This document shows positions 4,565-7,030 of a stretch of DNA of 7,030 nt, piece after piece. The DNA is from BOG-908 sp964244695. GTDB taxonomy: Bacteria; Pseudomonadota; Alphaproteobacteria; Acetobacterales; Acetobacteraceae. The stretch lies in NCBI GenBank assembly GCA_964244695.1, contig CAXTJZ010000206.1, forward strand, positions 1 to 7,030, given 5' to 3'. The notes beneath the pieces were generated by a model. That model made no database searches and was not told the DNA's origin. It saw nothing but the letters and a program-made list of their open reading frames with translations. Numbering within the stretch: the stretch's first letter is position 1; each line of letters begins with the position of its first letter. Made by a program: the position numbers and the translations under genes.

Positions 4565-6259
4565 TTGACCAAATTACGCTACGTCGCCAGCGCGGTGATC
4601 GCATCCGTCCTGGCCTACACTACAGCTTGGGCTCAGACGCCCGCCACAACGACAGCCGCGCCCGTGCCGGAAGCAGCGCCGCCGCCCGTTGACTGCTCGA
4701 AGAATCCCGATCCTTACAAGAACTACTCTTGTCTGGACTCCTATCTGGGCACAGATGTCGGTGAGCGCCTGCTCAATTACTACAAGTTGGAATTGGGCCA
4801 GTCCTCCGCACCCTCGGACCCGAACGCGCCGCCAGGCCGCATCGCCGGTTGGCCCGCCACGCCGGAGACCACGCCGCCGGAACCGTTTACCGAATGGCCT
4901 TACGGCGGCACCACGTCCATCGGCGTCTCCCGCCCTGCTTCCGTCGATAGCCCGTTCATGGTGGCCATCGCCAACACGTCGGTCGGCCACTTTCTGGCGG
5001 ATGCGCACATCCAGATCTACGGTTGGGTGGATCCCGGCTTCAACATCAGCACCAACACGCAGAAGCCGGCCGGAAACGCGCCGATCGCCTACGCCTACAC
5101 GCCGAACACGGTCCAGCTCGATCAGGCCGTGGTATATATCGAGCGCGTGCCCGACACGGTGCAGACGGACCACATCGACTGGGGCTTCCGCCTGTCCGGC
5201 CTATACGGCGAGAACTATCGCTACACCACGGCCTACGGCGTCGCCAGCTACCAGCTTCTGAAGCACAACAACGAAAACGGCTACGACTTCCCGATGGTGT
5301 ACGCCGAACTCTTCATCCCCGGGTTCTTTCACGGCGTGAACATACGCGTCGGCCGCTACATCTCGCTGCCGGACATCGAGGCGCAGCTTGCGCCCAACAA
5401 CTACATGTACACGCATTCACTAACCTATGCGGTGGACAACTACACCAACACCGGCATCGTGGCGACAACGGCGATCACGCCGAACCTGTTCCTGCAAACC
5501 GGCGTGGAAGTGGGCACCGAGGCGGCGATCTGGCACGTCGGCAAGCAGGAGACCAACTTCGACCCGAGCGTGCTCTATCCGAGCAAGACGTTCCTGAAGG
5601 ATCCAGGCGCGCAGTTTCCCACCTTCACCGTCTGCGTGCGCTACACGTGGAACAAGGGCAACGACAACATCCAGCCGTGCGCCAACGGAATCAACAGCGG
5701 CCGCTGGGGCTACAACAATCTTCAGTGGTATGGCGTCACCTACTACCACAAGTTCAACGACCACTGGCACCTGGACGCTGAGTTCTACGACGAGTTCCAG
5801 CGCGGCGTTCCCAACGCCAACAACCCGACTGTGCAGACGATTTACGCCAATGGCGGCACGCCGTTCTCACCGCAGTACACGCCGGTGAACGGTCCGAACC
5901 TGGCGCATTGCAACAGCGTGACCGTGCTACGCTGCACGGCGACCGGCATTGGCGTTACCGGTTATATAAATTACTCGCCCGACCCCCTGAACAACTTCTC
6001 GTTCCGGCCCGAATATTACGCCGACGAGCAGGGACAGCGTACCGGCACCAAGACGGACTATTACGAGTTCTCGCTCGGCTGGCAGCACTGGCTTTCCCCG
6101 CAAATCGAGTTACGGCCTGAGGTGGGCTACTACCGGTCCATCAACGCCTACGCGTTCAACGGCAACCCGACGCATGGGATTGCACCTGATAAGAACTATA
6201 CCGTGTTCACCGGTGGCGACTTGATCATGCACTTNNNNNNNNNNATCATGTCCTTCTAG
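4565..6259 (+). CDS. outer-membrane beta-barrel porin, BBP2 type (large)
   Basis: This encodes a predicted outer-membrane porin of the BBP2/OmpL-like group, about 564 aa including residues hidden by ten N. From the TTG at 4565 it has a clean signal peptide (TKLRY, hydrophobic core, cleavage likely after AWA at residue 23), then a Thr/Ala/Pro linker to about residue 42 and a Cys pair (44 and 56) before the barrel. Recognisable barrel motifs include HIQIYGWVDPGFNIS, ERVPDTVQTDHIDWGFRLSGLYGENYRY, VYAELFIPGFFHGVNIRVGRY and PDIEAQLAPNNYMYTHSLTY. It ends at an aromatic Phe. Two more Cys pairs (TVC/QPC and AHC/LRC) suggest disulfide-closed loops. The TTG is preferred over the ATG at 4532 because AAGGAG lies 5 nt before it and the Arg/Lys-then-hydrophobic signal peptide starts cleanly there; the ATG would add 11 polar residues. 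The C-terminus is uncertain because of the gap. It is longer than the other BBP2-type porin in the window. Solute is unknown. Confidence 0.88.
   Translation: MTKLRYVASAVIASVLAYTTAWAQTPATTTAAPVPEAAPPPVDCSKNPDPYKNYSCLDSYLGTDVGERLLNYYKLELGQSSAPSDPNAPPGRIAGWPATPETTPPEPFTEWPYGGTTSIGVSRPASVDSPFMVAIANTSVGHFLADAHIQIYGWVDPGFNISTNTQKPAGNAPIAYAYTPNTVQLDQAVVYIERVPDTVQTDHIDWGFRLSGLYGENYRYTTAYGVASYQLLKHNNENGYDFPMVYAELFIPGFFHGVNIRVGRYISLPDIEAQLAPNNYMYTHSLTYAVDNYTNTGIVATTAITPNLFLQTGVEVGTEAAIWHVGKQETNFDPSVLYPSKTFLKDPGAQFPTFTVCVRYTWNKGNDNIQPCANGINSGRWGYNNLQWYGVTYYHKFNDHWHLDAEFYDEFQRGVPNANNPTVQTIYANGGTPFSPQYTPVNGPNLAHCNSVTVLRCTATGIGVTGYINYSPDPLNNFSFRPEYYADEQGQRTGTKTDYYEFSLGWQHWLSPQIELRPEVGYYRSINAYAFNGNPTHGIAPDKNYTVFTGGDLIMHXXXXIMSF
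6235..6244. other. assembly gap (10 N) in the 3' end of the porin gene
   Basis: Ten undetermined bases sit seven codons or fewer from the stop. The 11 bases before the gap (ATCATGCACTT, 6224-6234) match the 11 bases after it (ATCATGTCCTT, 6245-6255) at 9 positions. The two sides are therefore probably the same sequence read twice, and the true gap may be zero or negative. Joining them gives a protein end of DLIMSF or DLIMHF. The reading frame is the same either way. Confidence 0.9.
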
Positions 6260-6322
6260 GTAGCAAGAAAGCAGTCCTTTTTTTGAAAGAAAGGACCAAA
6301 AAACTTTTGCTCCCTGTCGGCG
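6260..6322 (-). repeat. intergenic repeat half-copy R8 (inverted, pair D left)
   Basis: It begins at the base after the porin stop. Outer TAGCAAGAAAGCA is followed by the GTCCTTT (6274-6280) / AAAGGAC (6290-6296) hairpin, CAAAAAACTTTTGC, and the inner TCCCTGTCGGCG. The inner 26 bases are complementary to R9. It adjoins the ten-N gap. Confidence 0.87.
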
Positions 6323-6363
6323 GCTGTTTTCAGTACTCGCCGACAGGGACCAAAAGTTTTTTG
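6297..6363. repeat. 26-bp near-perfect inverted repeat, centre of pair D
   Basis: Positions 6297-6322 pair with 6338-6363: 26 positions with a single mismatch (C6310/C6350), around a 15-nt loop (6323-6337). The central 12 bp (TCCCTGTCGGCG) are GC-rich and the outer part is an A/T run. It could extrude as a cruciform or fold in RNA transcribed in either direction. Confidence 0.9.
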
Positions 6364-6410
6364 CTTCTTTCTTCCCAAAAAAGCAGGCCTTGCTTCCCTT
6401 GCCTTTCCCC
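6338..6410 (+). repeat. intergenic repeat half-copy R9 (forward, pair D right)
   Basis: Inner CGCCGACAGGGAC is followed by CAAAAGTTTTTTGC, then an imperfect hairpin (TGCTTCTTT against AAAAAAGCA), then a long pyrimidine-rich tail CTTGCTTCCCTTGCC. It ends 13 nt before the amidohydrolase ATG. Confidence 0.87.
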
Positions 6411-6423
6411 GTAAACCAAACGC

Positions 6424-7030
6424 ATGAAACTCCTGGCCGCAGCACTCCTGCTAACCACCGCGGCCCAGGCTGCGCCCACACACGCCATCCTGCTACGCCC
6501 CGCCCAGGTCTGGACGGCCGGCGAGCCGCTCCACACCGGCTGGTCCGTGCTTGTCCAGGACGGCCGCATCGCCGCATGCGGTCCCGCCGCCGCCATCCAG
6601 CCGCCGGCAGGCGCCGAGGTGATCGACCTGCCCGGCCAGACGCTTGTGCCAGGCCTGATGGACATACACTCCCATTTGTTCCTGCACCCCTATAATGAGG
6701 CGTCGTGGGACGATCAGGTGCTTAAGGAGGCGACCGCCTACCGCACCCTGCGCGCCGGCCGCCAGGCCGAAGCCACGCTGCTGGCCGGCTTCACCACGTT
6801 GCGCGATCTGGGCACCGAAGGCGCAGGTGACGCTGACGTGTCGCTGAAGCAGGCGATCGACGACGGCCTGATCCCTGGCCCGCGCCTGTTCGTGGTGACG
6901 CGCGCGATCGTGGCGCTGGGCGCCTACGGCCCCGCCATACGCGACTACCGCCGAGACCTGACCCTGCCGCAGGGTGCCCAGGAAGCCAGCGGCGTGGACG
7001 GCATCGTGCGCGCCGTGCGCGAGCAGGTGG
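6424..7030 (+). CDS. amidohydrolase family protein, exported (3' end missing)
   Basis: This is the first 202 residues of a metal-dependent amidohydrolase of the imidazolonepropionase-like type; the gene runs off the window. Residues 1-16 form a signal peptide (MKLLAAALLLTTAAQA, cleavage near AQA/AP), so the enzyme is likely periplasmic. ILLRPAQVWTAGE, then VLVQDGRIAACGP, forms the small beta-sandwich start typical of the family. VPGLMDIHSHL at 75-85 carries the metal-binding HxH (His82, His84). GFTTLRDLG, then GLIPGPRLFVVTRAIVALGAYGP, matches the imidazolonepropionase-like and prolidase-like group of exported amidohydrolases. The later metal ligands (Lys or carboxylated Lys, two His, Asp) lie beyond the window. 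The ATG at 6424 follows the end of a repeat pair by 13 nt, with no clear Shine-Dalgarno. It probably hydrolyses a cyclic amide or peptide-like substrate; which one cannot be read here. Confidence 0.92.
   Translation, partial: MKLLAAALLLTTAAQAAPTHAILLRPAQVWTAGEPLHTGWSVLVQDGRIAACGPAAAIQPPAGAEVIDLPGQTLVPGLMDIHSHLFLHPYNEASWDDQVLKEATAYRTLRAGRQAEATLLAGFTTLRDLGTEGAGDADVSLKQAIDDGLIPGPRLFVVTRAIVALGAYGPAIRDYRRDLTLPQGAQEASGVDGIVRAVREQV

Noticed and set aside
952..6410. CRISPR array
   Set aside because: The repeat units are far apart, alternate in orientation, are imperfect and are separated by whole genes; there are no regular spacers and no cas genes.

Overview
The window is about 60% GC and looks like an alphaproteobacterium, most likely Acetobacteraceae. 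The grounds are two outer-membrane porin types (OprB-like carbohydrate porin and OmpL-like/BBP2 beta-barrels), frequent TTG/GTG starts, and an AT-rich, hairpin-forming intergenic repeat (AAAAGTTTTTTGG..., then a T-run/A-run hairpin, then GGACTGCTTGCCTTCC). That repeat stands out sharply from the GC-rich genes, and I associate this style of repeat with acetic acid bacteria. The family assignment is an inference, not a search result.

Layout: (1) 78-947, + strand, cytoplasmic alpha/beta hydrolase. (2) 1249-2565, +, exported OprB-like carbohydrate porin. (3) 2761-3945, +, exported BBP2-type beta-barrel porin with a GTG start. (4) 3953-4291, - strand, small four-helix YnfA/SMR-like membrane protein with a TTG start; it converges on gene 3 with only 7 nt between stops. 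(5) 4565-6259, +, a second, larger BBP2-type porin with a TTG start behind a strong Shine-Dalgarno, whose last codons are interrupted by ten N. (6) 6424-beyond 7030, +, exported amidohydrolase, cut by the window end. Four of the six products are exported, three of them to the outer membrane, so the theme is cell-envelope transport and periplasmic hydrolysis. No pathway linking them can be read from sequence alone.

The most notable structure is intergenic. Nine half-copies of one repeat family lie in the window. Apart from the first, whose partner would lie upstream, they form four inverted pairs, each filling one complete intergenic region: 952-1230, 2579-2712, 4284-4440 and 6260-6410. Each half has its own T-run/A-run hairpin. 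The inner parts of the two halves are complementary, and in the best pair (6297-6322 with 6338-6363) they form 26 aligned positions with one mismatch. Every gene start is preceded by a half-copy in the same orientation. The only junction without the element is the convergent one, where no gene starts. This argues against a simple terminator and for a 5'-end-associated element. The repeat also creates spurious or real start codons: a false N-terminal extension on gene 1, and the apparent genuine TTG start and ribosome site of gene 4.

No tRNA, rRNA, CRISPR array, transposase or integrase was recognised.
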